A stretch of 64,000 nt of DNA. It comes from Candidatus Palauibacter poriticola. GTDB lineage: Bacteria; Gemmatimonadota; Gemmatimonadetes; Palauibacterales; Palauibacteraceae. Location: positions 21,169 through 85,168 of the forward strand of contig JAAXHJ010000041.1 of assembly GCA_012270965.1 (NCBI GenBank), in the 5' to 3' direction. Within the stretch, counting starts at the first letter, position 1. Each line of letters begins with the position of its first letter. Positions 1-8,729 of this stretch are shown here, piece after piece. The notes beneath the pieces are model-generated. The model was not told where the DNA came from. It made no database searches and saw only the letters and a program-made list of their open reading frames with translations. A program made the translations under genes and the position numbers.

Positions 1-1026
1 CAGTCCCACCCGCGACAGACGGAGGGCTCGGACATCCGGGCCGGGATCTCCATGGATCAGCTCTACGCCCAGCGCTTCGGGCAGGACACGCCGATCCCCT
101 CCATGCAGCTCTGCATCGAGAACGTGGACCAGTCCGGCGGGTGCGCGTACGGGTACGCGTGCGTGTATACGGACACGATCAGTTGGGCGTCGCCTACGGA
201 ACCGCTCCCCATGATCCGCGATCCGAGGGTCGCGTTCGACCAGTTGTTCGGGGCCGGGGGAAGCGCCGAGGAACGCGCCGCCCGCCGCCGGACCAACCGG
301 AGCGTGCTCGACTTCATCGCGGGACGCATCGGGGAACTCCGCCGCGAGCTGGGACCCGTCGACGTCCGCCGGCTCGACCGCTACCTCGACAACGTGCGGG
401 AGATCGAGCGGCGCATCGAGCGCGTCGAGACGCAGAACCGGAGCGGCGAGGAGCGGGCGCTGCCCGAGGCGCCGGCCGGCGTCCCGGACTCCTTCGTCGA
501 GCACGTGCAATTGATGTTCGACCTCCAGGCGCTCGCGTTCGAGTCCGACATGACGCGCGTGTTCTCGTTCAAGCTGGGGCGCGACTCGTCGGCCCGCGTC
601 TTCCCCGAGAGCGGCGTCGACAAGCCGTTCCACCCGGCCTCGCACCACGGCGCCGACGAGGAGAACATCGACGACTTCGCGCAGATCAACCGGTTCCACG
701 TGTCGATGGTCCCCTACCTGCTCGAGCGGCTGCGGAACACGATGGACGGCGAGACCGACCTGCTCGAGAAGACGATGGTCATCTACGGCTCGCCGATGGG
801 CGACCCCAACGTCCACAACCACAAGCGCTGCCCCCTGTTCGTGGCCGGCGGAGCGAACGGAAAGCTAGACGGCGAACTCCACGTGCGGGCCGCGCCGGGC
901 ACGCCGATGGCGAACGCCCTCCTCTCGCTCATGCACGCGCTCGGGCTCGAGGACGTGGAGCAGTTCGGGGACAGCACCGGCACCCTGTCGCTTTCCGCCC
1001 CCGGCGCGAGCGCGGCGGGCTCGTGA
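1..1026 (+). CDS. DUF1552 domain-containing protein, C-terminal part (5' end outside window)
   Basis: Frame open from base 1; motifs PSMQLCIENVDQSGGCAYGYACVYTDTISW and DPRVAFDQLFG typical of DUF1552; stop TGA at 1024-1026. Confidence 0.88.
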   Translation, partial: QSHPRQTEGSDIRAGISMDQLYAQRFGQDTPIPSMQLCIENVDQSGGCAYGYACVYTDTISWASPTEPLPMIRDPRVAFDQLFGAGGSAEERAARRRTNRSVLDFIAGRIGELRRELGPVDVRRLDRYLDNVREIERRIERVETQNRSGEERALPEAPAGVPDSFVEHVQLMFDLQALAFESDMTRVFSFKLGRDSSARVFPESGVDKPFHPASHHGADEENIDDFAQINRFHVSMVPYLLERLRNTMDGETDLLEKTMVIYGSPMGDPNVHNHKRCPLFVAGGANGKLDGELHVRAAPGTPMANALLSLMHALGLEDVEQFGDSTGTLSLSAPGASAAGS

Positions 1027-1118
1027 AGCGGGACGGACATCCTCGGCACGGCCGCCCCCGGCTCGTGAAGCGGGACGGGCGCCACCGGCACGGCTGCGGC
1101 GGGCTCGTGAAGCGTGAG
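1019..1118 (+). repeat. 42-bp tandem repeat (~2.4 copies) over the DUF1552/ankyrin junction
   Basis: TCGTGAAGCG at 1021, 1063 and 1105, spacing 42/42. Confidence 0.85.
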
Positions 1119-2906
1119 GGGCGCCCCGGGGTTGCCGCAGCCGCGAGGGCGCCGGCGGTCTCGCTGCTGGCGGTACTCCTGAGCGGCGCGCTCCTTCCCG
1201 ATGCGCCGGTCGCCGACGCGGCGATGAGGGGCGACGTCGCCGCCGTTCGGGCGCTCCTGTCCGATGGCGCGGACGTGAACGCGCCGCAGGGCGACGGAAT
1301 GACCGCGCTGCACTGGGCGGCGCGCTCCGCAAACGCCGGCCTGGCCCGCCTGCTCCTGGAGGCGGGCGCCGATGTCGGCTCCGCCATCCGCATCGGGGCC
1401 TACACGCCGCTGCACCTCGCGGCCGAAGTCGGTGGCTCGGAGGTCGTGGGCCTCCTCCTCGAAGCGGGCGCGGAACAGACCGCCACCACCGGAGATGTGG
1501 GCGGCGCGACTCCGCTGCACCTCGCCGCGGGTGCGGGCGGCGCGGAAGCCGTCCGCCTGCTGCTGGAAAACGGCGGGGACGCCGACATGCGCGAAGCGCG
1601 CTGGGGACAGACGCCGCTCATGTACGCGGCCGCCCGCGGGCGGGAGGCCGCCGTGAGGGCGCTGCTCGCGGGCGGCGCGGATCCATCTCTCGCCACCTGG
1701 GTGACCAACATCACGGCGGTGGCCGAGTGGTCCCAGGCCGACCGCCGCGCTCGCGCGGCCCGGATGCGCGGGGAACCCGAACCGCCGGTGCCGCCCCGCC
1801 CCGCCCCGTCCGATGCGCCGCTGGCCGCCGCCTCCGACGCCCCCGACGTCTCGGGTGCGCGTCTCGCCGCGGAGGACGAGGACGGCTACGAGCGCCCCAT
1901 CGAGGAGCCCGAGCCCCTCGGCTACGGCGACCTCATCGGCGGCCACGGCGGCATGACCGCCCTGCTCCATGCCGCACGCGAAGGGCACGCCGGCACCGTG
2001 CGCGCGCTCATCGAGGGCGGGGCGGACATCGATCAGCCGAGCGGCGGAGACCGCACGAGCCCCATGCTCATCGCGATGATCAACGGCCATTTCGACCTCG
2101 CCATGGAGCTGCTCGAGGCCGGGGCCGATCCCCGACTCGCGTCCGCCGCCGGCGCGACGCCGCTCTTTGCCGCACTCAACGCCCACTGGGCGCCGAAATC
2201 GCGCTACCCGCAGCAGCACGCCTACGGGCAGCAGCGGCACGGCTACCTCGACGTCATGCGACGCCTACTCGACGCCGGCGTGGATCCCGACATCCGTCTC
2301 GAGAAACACCTGTGGTGGGTGTCGTACAACTTCGACCTCCTGCAGATCGACCTGAAGGGCGCGACCCCGTTTTGGCGCGCCGCGTACTCGCTGGACGTGG
2401 AGGCGATGAAGCTCCTCGTCGAGTACGGCGCCGACCCCCACCTCGCCACGATCAAGGTGCCCCCGCGGCGACTCCCGGCGTGGGACCGCGAGAAGCGGGA
2501 CCTGTCCGGGGTTCCCCCCGTACCCGTGGGCGGCCCCGCCGACTACCCGATCCACGCCGCGACCGGCATCGGCTACGGACAGGGCTTCCCGAGCAACGCC
2601 CACCGGTACGTTCCGGACGGCTGGCTGCCGGCCGTTCGCTATCTCGTCGAGGAACTTGGCGCCGACGTGAACCAGCGCGACGATGAGGGCTACACGCCCC
2701 TCCACAACGCGGCCTCGCGCGGCGATCTCGAGGTCATCCGCTTCCTCGTCGAGCACGGCGCGGACGTGACCGCCGTGAGCCGCGTCGGGCAGACGACCGC
2801 GGACATGGCGAACGGCCCCTACCAGCGCACCCAGCCCTTCCCGGAGGCGGTGGCCCTGCTCGAGAGCCTCGGCTCGAAGAACAACCACAACTGCGTGTCC
2901 TGCTGA
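1023..2906 (+). CDS. Ankyrin-repeat protein, probably secreted
   Basis: Many ankyrin repeats (GMTALHWAARSANAGLARLLLEAGADV etc.). GTG start candidates at 1023, 1065 and 1107; the 1107 start gives a signal-peptide-like N-terminus (VSLLAVLLSGALLPDAPVADA). The called start at 141 is a frame artefact. Confidence 0.85.
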   Translation: MKRDGHPRHGRPRLVKRDGRHRHGCGGLVKREGRPGVAAAARAPAVSLLAVLLSGALLPDAPVADAAMRGDVAAVRALLSDGADVNAPQGDGMTALHWAARSANAGLARLLLEAGADVGSAIRIGAYTPLHLAAEVGGSEVVGLLLEAGAEQTATTGDVGGATPLHLAAGAGGAEAVRLLLENGGDADMREARWGQTPLMYAAARGREAAVRALLAGGADPSLATWVTNITAVAEWSQADRRARAARMRGEPEPPVPPRPAPSDAPLAAASDAPDVSGARLAAEDEDGYERPIEEPEPLGYGDLIGGHGGMTALLHAAREGHAGTVRALIEGGADIDQPSGGDRTSPMLIAMINGHFDLAMELLEAGADPRLASAAGATPLFAALNAHWAPKSRYPQQHAYGQQRHGYLDVMRRLLDAGVDPDIRLEKHLWWVSYNFDLLQIDLKGATPFWRAAYSLDVEAMKLLVEYGADPHLATIKVPPRRLPAWDREKRDLSGVPPVPVGGPADYPIHAATGIGYGQGFPSNAHRYVPDGWLPAVRYLVEELGADVNQRDDEGYTPLHNAASRGDLEVIRFLVEHGADVTAVSRVGQTTADMANGPYQRTQPFPEAVALLESLGSKNNHNCVSC

Positions 2907-2970
2907 CCCGCGTCCCGCCCCCGCCACCCCATCACGACAGCGACAGTCCGCGCCCCGGGCAGATGCGCCG

Positions 2971-4953
2971 ATGATCACCGTCTCCGGCCTTGGAAAGGCG
3001 TTCGGCGGCCAAGTCCTCTTCCGCGACGCGACCTTCCTCCTCAATCCCGGCGAGTGCCACGGCCTCGTGGGCGCGAACGGATCCGGCAAGACGACGCTCC
3101 TCAACATCCTCGGAGGCGCGGAGGATCCGACGGAGGGATCCGTGACCATCCCGCGACGCTTCCAAGTCGGCATCCTTCGCCAGGACCATTTCCTCCACGA
3201 CGACGAGGAGATTCTCGGCGCCGCGCTCATGGGGAACCCCGATCTGTGGCGCGCCATGGTCGAGCGGGAAGCCCTGATGGAGGCGGAGGACGGAGAGTTC
3301 GATGCCGACCGCTTCTCCGAACTCGAGGAGACCTTCCAACGTCATGACGGCTACGCCGCGGAGGCCCGCGCAGGCGAGATCCTCGAGGGCCTCGGCTTCC
3401 CGAGCGAGATTCACCGCCGGCCGCTCTCCACGCTCTCGGGCGGGTTCAAGCTCCGGGTGCTGCTCGCCCAGGCGCTCGCCGGCGCGCCCGATGTCCTCCT
3501 CCTGGACGAGCCGACGAACCACCTCGACATCCTCTCCATCCGCTGGCTCGAGAAGTTCCTGCGGGAGTACAAGGGAGCGATCGTCGTCATCTCCCACGAC
3601 CACCGGTTTCTCGACAATGTCGCCACGCACATTCTCGACATCGACTACGAGACCGTCACCACTTACAAGGGCAACTATGACGACTATCTGAGCCGGAAGA
3701 AGGAAGACCAGGAGCGGCGCGAGAAGGAACTCGCGAACCGCGAGCGTGAGATCGCCCACCACCGACAGTTCGTCGACCGCTTCCGGGCCAAGGCGAGCAA
3801 GGCGCGGCAGGCCCAGAGCAAACTGCGCCTCATCGAGAAGAAGGCGGAGGCGCTGAAGCCGCTCCCGGCCTCCTCGCGCCGCTATCCGAACTTTCGCTTC
3901 GAGACGCGCCGCCCGAGCGGACGCACCGCCTTGGGAGTGGAGGGCGTGAGGAAGGCGTTCGGCGACAACGAAGTCCTGCACGGCGTCGACCTCGCCCTCG
4001 AACGCGGCGACCGCATGGCGATCATGGGCCCCAACGGGATCGGGAAATCGACGCTGCTCAAGATCGTGATGGGCGAACTCGAGCCCGGCGCCGGCCGCGT
4101 CACGTGGGGTTACGAGACGCACCCAAGCTATTTTGCGCAGGACCAGGAGGCTCGCTTCGGGTCGCCGGGGCAGACCGCCGAGGACTGGATCGCGGGCTTC
4201 TGCCCCGGCCGGACGCTCGGTGTCGTGCGTGGCGAGATGGGGCGGGTACTCTTCTCCGGCGACGACGCGAAGAAGCGGGTGGGCGACCTTTCCGGCGGCG
4301 AGGCCGCCCGGCTCGTCTTCTGCCGGATGGCGATCGAGCGGCCCAACGTCCTCGTCCTCGACGAACCCACGAACCACCTCGACCTCGAATCCATCGAGTC
4401 GCTGGTCAAGGCGCTCCGGCGCTACGACGGCACCCTCATCCTCGTCTCGCACGACCGCTGGTTCGTCTCGCAGCTCGCGACCCGCATCGTCGAGATCTCC
4501 GACCACGGGATCCGCGACTTCCGGGGCAGCTACGAGGAGTACGTCCACTACTGCGGAGACGACCACCTCGATGTCGATACCGTCATCCTCAAGGCCCGGC
4601 GCGAGAAGCGCGCTGCCCGCGATGCCGCCGCCGATACTCGCGGCGTCGTCAACCCCTCCGCCCAGGGAACCTCGCGCCACGCCACCGGCGCGGCAGTCGC
4701 GCGCGGCAACAGAAACCGCTACCGGGGCGGCGCGCTGCGGAAGAAGCTGAACGACATCACCAAGCGGATCGAAGCGGCCGAGACCCGTCTCGCCACCATC
4801 GACGAAGTCTTCGCCGACCCCACCTTCTACGCCGACACCCCCCTCGAGGAAGTCCACGCCCTCCAGACCGAGCGCACCTCCCGCCAGCACGAACTCGACG
4901 AATTGATGCGAGCCTGGGAAAAGGCAGAGACCGAACTGACTCGCTTCGACTAA
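2971..4953 (+). CDS. ABC-F family ATP-binding protein
   Basis: Two ABC domains with Walker A (GANGSGKTT, GPNGIGKST), signature (LSGG) and LDEPTNHLD; no TM segments. Confidence 0.93.
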   Translation: MITVSGLGKAFGGQVLFRDATFLLNPGECHGLVGANGSGKTTLLNILGGAEDPTEGSVTIPRRFQVGILRQDHFLHDDEEILGAALMGNPDLWRAMVEREALMEAEDGEFDADRFSELEETFQRHDGYAAEARAGEILEGLGFPSEIHRRPLSTLSGGFKLRVLLAQALAGAPDVLLLDEPTNHLDILSIRWLEKFLREYKGAIVVISHDHRFLDNVATHILDIDYETVTTYKGNYDDYLSRKKEDQERREKELANREREIAHHRQFVDRFRAKASKARQAQSKLRLIEKKAEALKPLPASSRRYPNFRFETRRPSGRTALGVEGVRKAFGDNEVLHGVDLALERGDRMAIMGPNGIGKSTLLKIVMGELEPGAGRVTWGYETHPSYFAQDQEARFGSPGQTAEDWIAGFCPGRTLGVVRGEMGRVLFSGDDAKKRVGDLSGGEAARLVFCRMAIERPNVLVLDEPTNHLDLESIESLVKALRRYDGTLILVSHDRWFVSQLATRIVEISDHGIRDFRGSYEEYVHYCGDDHLDVDTVILKARREKRAARDAAADTRGVVNPSAQGTSRHATGAAVARGNRNRYRGGALRKKLNDITKRIEAAETRLATIDEVFADPTFYADTPLEEVHALQTERTSRQHELDELMRAWEKAETELTRFD

Positions 4954-5025
4954 TTCGGCGGGGCCAGGCCCAGCCGCCCTACCCGTGGCTCCACGACCTT
5001 GCAGGAAGCTCGGAGTTCCACCGCC

Positions 5026-6168
5026 TCACACACCACGTTCAACGTCCCGAAACGCATCAACATCGACCTGAAGCGCATCAAAGCGGCGCTTCCTCACTCC
5101 GACTTCGTGCTCGATCAACAGATCGATGAGCTTTTCACCGTCAATCAGCGTGATCGGAGCAGCTCCCAACTCCAATGCCGTGTCTTCGGCACCTGTGGCA
5201 AACTTCGATGTCGTGATGATCGTCCCTCGGACAGCTCCGAATCGAAACAGGGAGCCTCGGAGCGCATCAACCACGGTGCGTTGAATCGTCCGGCTGTGCC
5301 GCTTCGCCTGCACGACTTCACGAATCGCAGTAATCCCGAGTTCGATTTCTCCCACAACATCCACACCGCCATCCCCTGAGGCTTTCGTCACATAGACGTC
5401 ACGGTAACCCATCTCGATCAGCAGTCGCTTAATAAGATGTTCGAACGCGAATGGATCCAACTCCAGAAGGGCATTCCGTAGTTGGTCTCGTGCCGACGCT
5501 TCCTGCTTTCTTACAAGTCGTTGCAGTTCAGAAAACAAAGGGTCCGCGCCCGAGTCCAAATAAGCGAGCCCGGAATCGGTTACCGTGTAGTGGTTGGCCT
5601 TCCGGCCTATGAGGCTCCGATCCAGAAGATTATTCAGGCGACGACGGAGCGCATCTCTAACAGTCGTGTCAGTCTTGTACGGTGACCGTACGCTCCTCAA
5701 GTAGTCCGACCAAACTTCATGGAGTGCGCCGACGGGAGCCGGTCCCGCGTCGGCTACGAAATTGAGGAGCTGGACCACTCCTTCTTGCCGGTCGATGTGT
5801 TCTTCCGTCTCGCCGTATTCTCTGTCTCGAAAATCCCTACCACTCGGAGTCAGATGAAGCACCCCGTCGGGGCCGGTCTCAAGAAGGGCGTAGTTCTGAA
5901 TTAGCAACCAGTGGCCCGTCGTATATCTGGGATTCACCCCTGCTTTCCAGATCTTTTGAGCCAAGACACCGTAATCACCCTCGAGTCTCTTGCCGATCCA
6001 TCTGTCAGGATCCGTCCAATCGACAGGCTCCTGAGGTGTTCCGGTGAACTCCATTAGCTTGGCCCTGAGTTTCGTGACCCGTGATCGAGGCCACCCCGGC
6101 AACACCGTCAGAAGCTTGCGGATTTCGGAGTACGGAGGATATACGGCAGTACGAACCCGCTTTGACAT
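5026..6168 (-). CDS. Mrr-like restriction endonuclease (type IV-like)
   Basis: C-terminal FEHLIKRLLIEMGYRDVYVTKASGDGGVDVVGEIELG...VVQAKRH motif of Mrr endonuclease domains; ATG at 6166-6168. Confidence 0.82.
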   Translation of the reverse strand: MSKRVRTAVYPPYSEIRKLLTVLPGWPRSRVTKLRAKLMEFTGTPQEPVDWTDPDRWIGKRLEGDYGVLAQKIWKAGVNPRYTTGHWLLIQNYALLETGPDGVLHLTPSGRDFRDREYGETEEHIDRQEGVVQLLNFVADAGPAPVGALHEVWSDYLRSVRSPYKTDTTVRDALRRRLNNLLDRSLIGRKANHYTVTDSGLAYLDSGADPLFSELQRLVRKQEASARDQLRNALLELDPFAFEHLIKRLLIEMGYRDVYVTKASGDGGVDVVGEIELGITAIREVVQAKRHSRTIQRTVVDALRGSLFRFGAVRGTIITTSKFATGAEDTALELGAAPITLIDGEKLIDLLIEHEVGVRKRRFDALQVDVDAFRDVERGV

Positions 6169-6371
6169 CTCGGTCACGTTCTCCTCATTCCCTCTAGGTC
6201 CACGCCTCGGAGCTGCATTGCTTTCATCGCTATTGGATCGTCGCGATGAATGGACGCGCTTCGACCGGTCCAAGCAGAACGCAGCCGCCTCGTTGGCCAG
6301 CCCGTCAAAGGTAGGGCTGGGTCGGTAGAGCGAACAGGGGCAATCGAGTTGCTGCCCGAGGGAACGCCCGC

Positions 6372-8729
6372 TCAGAGCGGCCAGACGATGGGAAGGAAGA
6401 AGACGACCATGAGCAGCAGGAGCAGGAAGAGCGGCGCGCCGACCCTCGTGTAGTCGACGACTTTGTAGCCGCCCACGCCCATCACGAGCAGGTTCACCGG
6501 GTGGCCGAAGGGGCTCAGGAAAGCGCAGGAGGAACCCACCGCCACAACCATGAGCAGGGCCCGCGCCGAGAGATCCAGTTCGGAGGCGGCGCTGAGCGCG
6601 ATGGGCGCGACGAGAACGGCGACCGCCGAGGTGGGGACGAACTGCGCCGCGAGCGCGCAGATGAGGAAGAGGCTCGCGATGAGGACGCGCGGTCCCATCT
6701 CCGCCGCCCGCCCCACGACTTCGCGAGCGATGAGTTCCGCCGTGCCGGAGTCCTCCATCGCGAGACCGAGGGCCAGCATCCCGCCAAGGAGCATGACGAC
6801 CCGCCATTCGACGAAGGTGTAGACCTCGTTTCCCTTTACGCACCCCGTGAACACCGTCAGGAGCGCGCCGAGCAGCGCCGCAATGTACACGGGGAGCAGG
6901 TTGAGGGATGCCGTGAGGATGAAGCTCGCCATGATCGCGCTGGCGATCCACGCCCTGTCGGCGCGAAACACCTCGTGGAGCTGCCCGTGGAGGACGAGGA
7001 ATCGCGGGTCGCGGGCGAGGAGCGCGATCTTCCTCCGGGGGCCGTAGATGAGCAGCGCATCCCCGAACTGAAGGGCCATATAAGCGATCCGGAGGTTCGA
7101 GCGGAAGGCCCGTCCCCCCCGGAAGATCGAGAGCAGGTTCAGTCCGTAGGACTCCCGGAAGAGGACCTCGCGCAGCGTCTTGCCCACCAAGTCGGAACTC
7201 GGAGCGAGCGTCACTTCCGCGAACCCGACGTCCTCCGACTCCAGTTCGCCGACCGAGGGTCGTTCGTCCGTCCAAAGGAGTCCCTGCAGCGCCTCCAGCA
7301 CGGCGAAGCAGGCCGGAGTCCCCTCCACGATGAGGCGGTCGCCGGCCCGCAACATCTCCGACGCGTGCGGCAGGGCGATGTCGCCGTCCTCGCGCTCGAT
7401 CTCCAGTACCGTGAGATCGAAGGCGAGCCGGAGACGCGATGCCTCCAGCGTCTGCCCGTCCAGCCAGGAGCGATCCGGGACATGGAGGCGCATCAACCAC
7501 CGGTACAGCCCGTATTCCTCGGTGGCGGAGCCGATGTCGGTCCATCCGATCGATGAGAACTCCGTCGCATGGCGGAATCGCCGGAGCTGGTCTTCTCGCC
7601 CCAGCAGGAGGAGCGCGTCGCCCGCCTCGAATCGCACGGTCTGAAACGAGCCGCCCAGCACGTGGGCGCCGCGGCGGATGGCGACGACGTGCGCTTGGAA
7701 CCGGTTGCGGAAATCGATGCTCCGAACCGTGCTGTCGATGAGGGTCGAGCCCTCGGCGATCTCGACTTCGGCCAGCACGGTCGAATCCCTCACGAGACGT
7801 CCCAGGGCATCGTTCGATTCCCGGTGCCTGGCGAGGTGACCCCAAGCCTGCAGGTGCTCGAGCGCTTCGATCCGCCCCTCGACGATGAGCACGTCGTCGC
7901 TCCGAAGCCGAAAATCCCGCTCCGGGGCCCGCACCAGCTGCCCCTTGCGGCGCACGGCGAGCAGATCGTATCCGAGCGCCTGCCCGAGCCGTGCCTCGAC
8001 GAGTGAACACCCGTCGAGCGCGGAACCCGAGGGAACCCGGAGTGCGATCAGCGACTCCGCGAGCTGGTAGCGGCCGCTGAGGTCGATCTCGTCACCCCCT
8101 TCCTCGTCCGCTGTGGAACGGTCCGGAAGGAAGTGCCTCCCCGCGAGGACCACGTACAGGATCCCCAAGCTGAGCGCGGCCGCGCCGACGGGCGTGAAGG
8201 CGAAGAAACCGAACCCCCCCTGCCCCATGCCTTCGAGGATGCTCGAGAGGAGGATGTTGGGCCCCGTCCCGATGAGCGTCGTCATGCCGCCGAGCAGCGC
8301 CGCGAAGGAGAGCGGGATCAACAGGCGGGACGGACGCATGCCGAGGCGGCGGGAGATCTCGATCACGACGGGTATGAGGAGGGCGACCGCCGCCGTGTTG
8401 TTCATCACCCCCGACATGAGCCCCGACGTCAGCATCAGCAGCGCCGTGACCCGCACCGGAGAGTCCCCCGCGAGCCGCAACACCTGCGCGCCGACGAGGT
8501 TCGCGACGCCGGTCTTGTAGAGCCCGCCGCTGAGCACGAGCACGGCCGCGATGGTGACCACGGCCGGGTTGGCGAACCCATCGATGGCGCGGGCCATCGG
8601 GATGACGCCCGAGATCGCCAGCGAGAGGAGCACCATGAGCGCCACGCCGTCGTAGCGGACCCATTCCGTGATGAAGAGGACGACCGCCACCGCGACGATG
8701 GCGAGGACGATGATGACGTCGGCCGTCAC
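6372..8729 (-). CDS. SLC13-type permease with TrkA-C domains
   Basis: TM-rich ends flanking repeated TrkA-C-like segments; 785 aa. Confidence 0.85.
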   Translation of the reverse strand: MTADVIIVLAIVAVAVVLFITEWVRYDGVALMVLLSLAISGVIPMARAIDGFANPAVVTIAAVLVLSGGLYKTGVANLVGAQVLRLAGDSPVRVTALLMLTSGLMSGVMNNTAAVALLIPVVIEISRRLGMRPSRLLIPLSFAALLGGMTTLIGTGPNILLSSILEGMGQGGFGFFAFTPVGAAALSLGILYVVLAGRHFLPDRSTADEEGGDEIDLSGRYQLAESLIALRVPSGSALDGCSLVEARLGQALGYDLLAVRRKGQLVRAPERDFRLRSDDVLIVEGRIEALEHLQAWGHLARHRESNDALGRLVRDSTVLAEVEIAEGSTLIDSTVRSIDFRNRFQAHVVAIRRGAHVLGGSFQTVRFEAGDALLLLGREDQLRRFRHATEFSSIGWTDIGSATEEYGLYRWLMRLHVPDRSWLDGQTLEASRLRLAFDLTVLEIEREDGDIALPHASEMLRAGDRLIVEGTPACFAVLEALQGLLWTDERPSVGELESEDVGFAEVTLAPSSDLVGKTLREVLFRESYGLNLLSIFRGGRAFRSNLRIAYMALQFGDALLIYGPRRKIALLARDPRFLVLHGQLHEVFRADRAWIASAIMASFILTASLNLLPVYIAALLGALLTVFTGCVKGNEVYTFVEWRVVMLLGGMLALGLAMEDSGTAELIAREVVGRAAEMGPRVLIASLFLICALAAQFVPTSAVAVLVAPIALSAASELDLSARALLMVVAVGSSCAFLSPFGHPVNLLVMGVGGYKVVDYTRVGAPLFLLLLLMVVFFLPIVWPL

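Noticed and set aside
783-2240. Long antisense ORF (485 aa) opposite the ankyrin gene
   Set aside because: High-GC shadow ORF; composition is biased Arg/Gly/Ala with no domain motif, while the plus strand has clear ankyrin repeats.
2932-4890. 652-aa antisense ORF opposite the ABC-F gene
   Set aside because: Mirror-frame artefact of a well-supported ABC-F CDS.
6169-8010. 994-aa fusion of an Arg-rich region with the Mrr-like protein (ORF 5026..8010)
   Set aside because: The upstream part is an alternative frame of the SLC13-like gene; the nuclease is best started at ATG 6166-6168.
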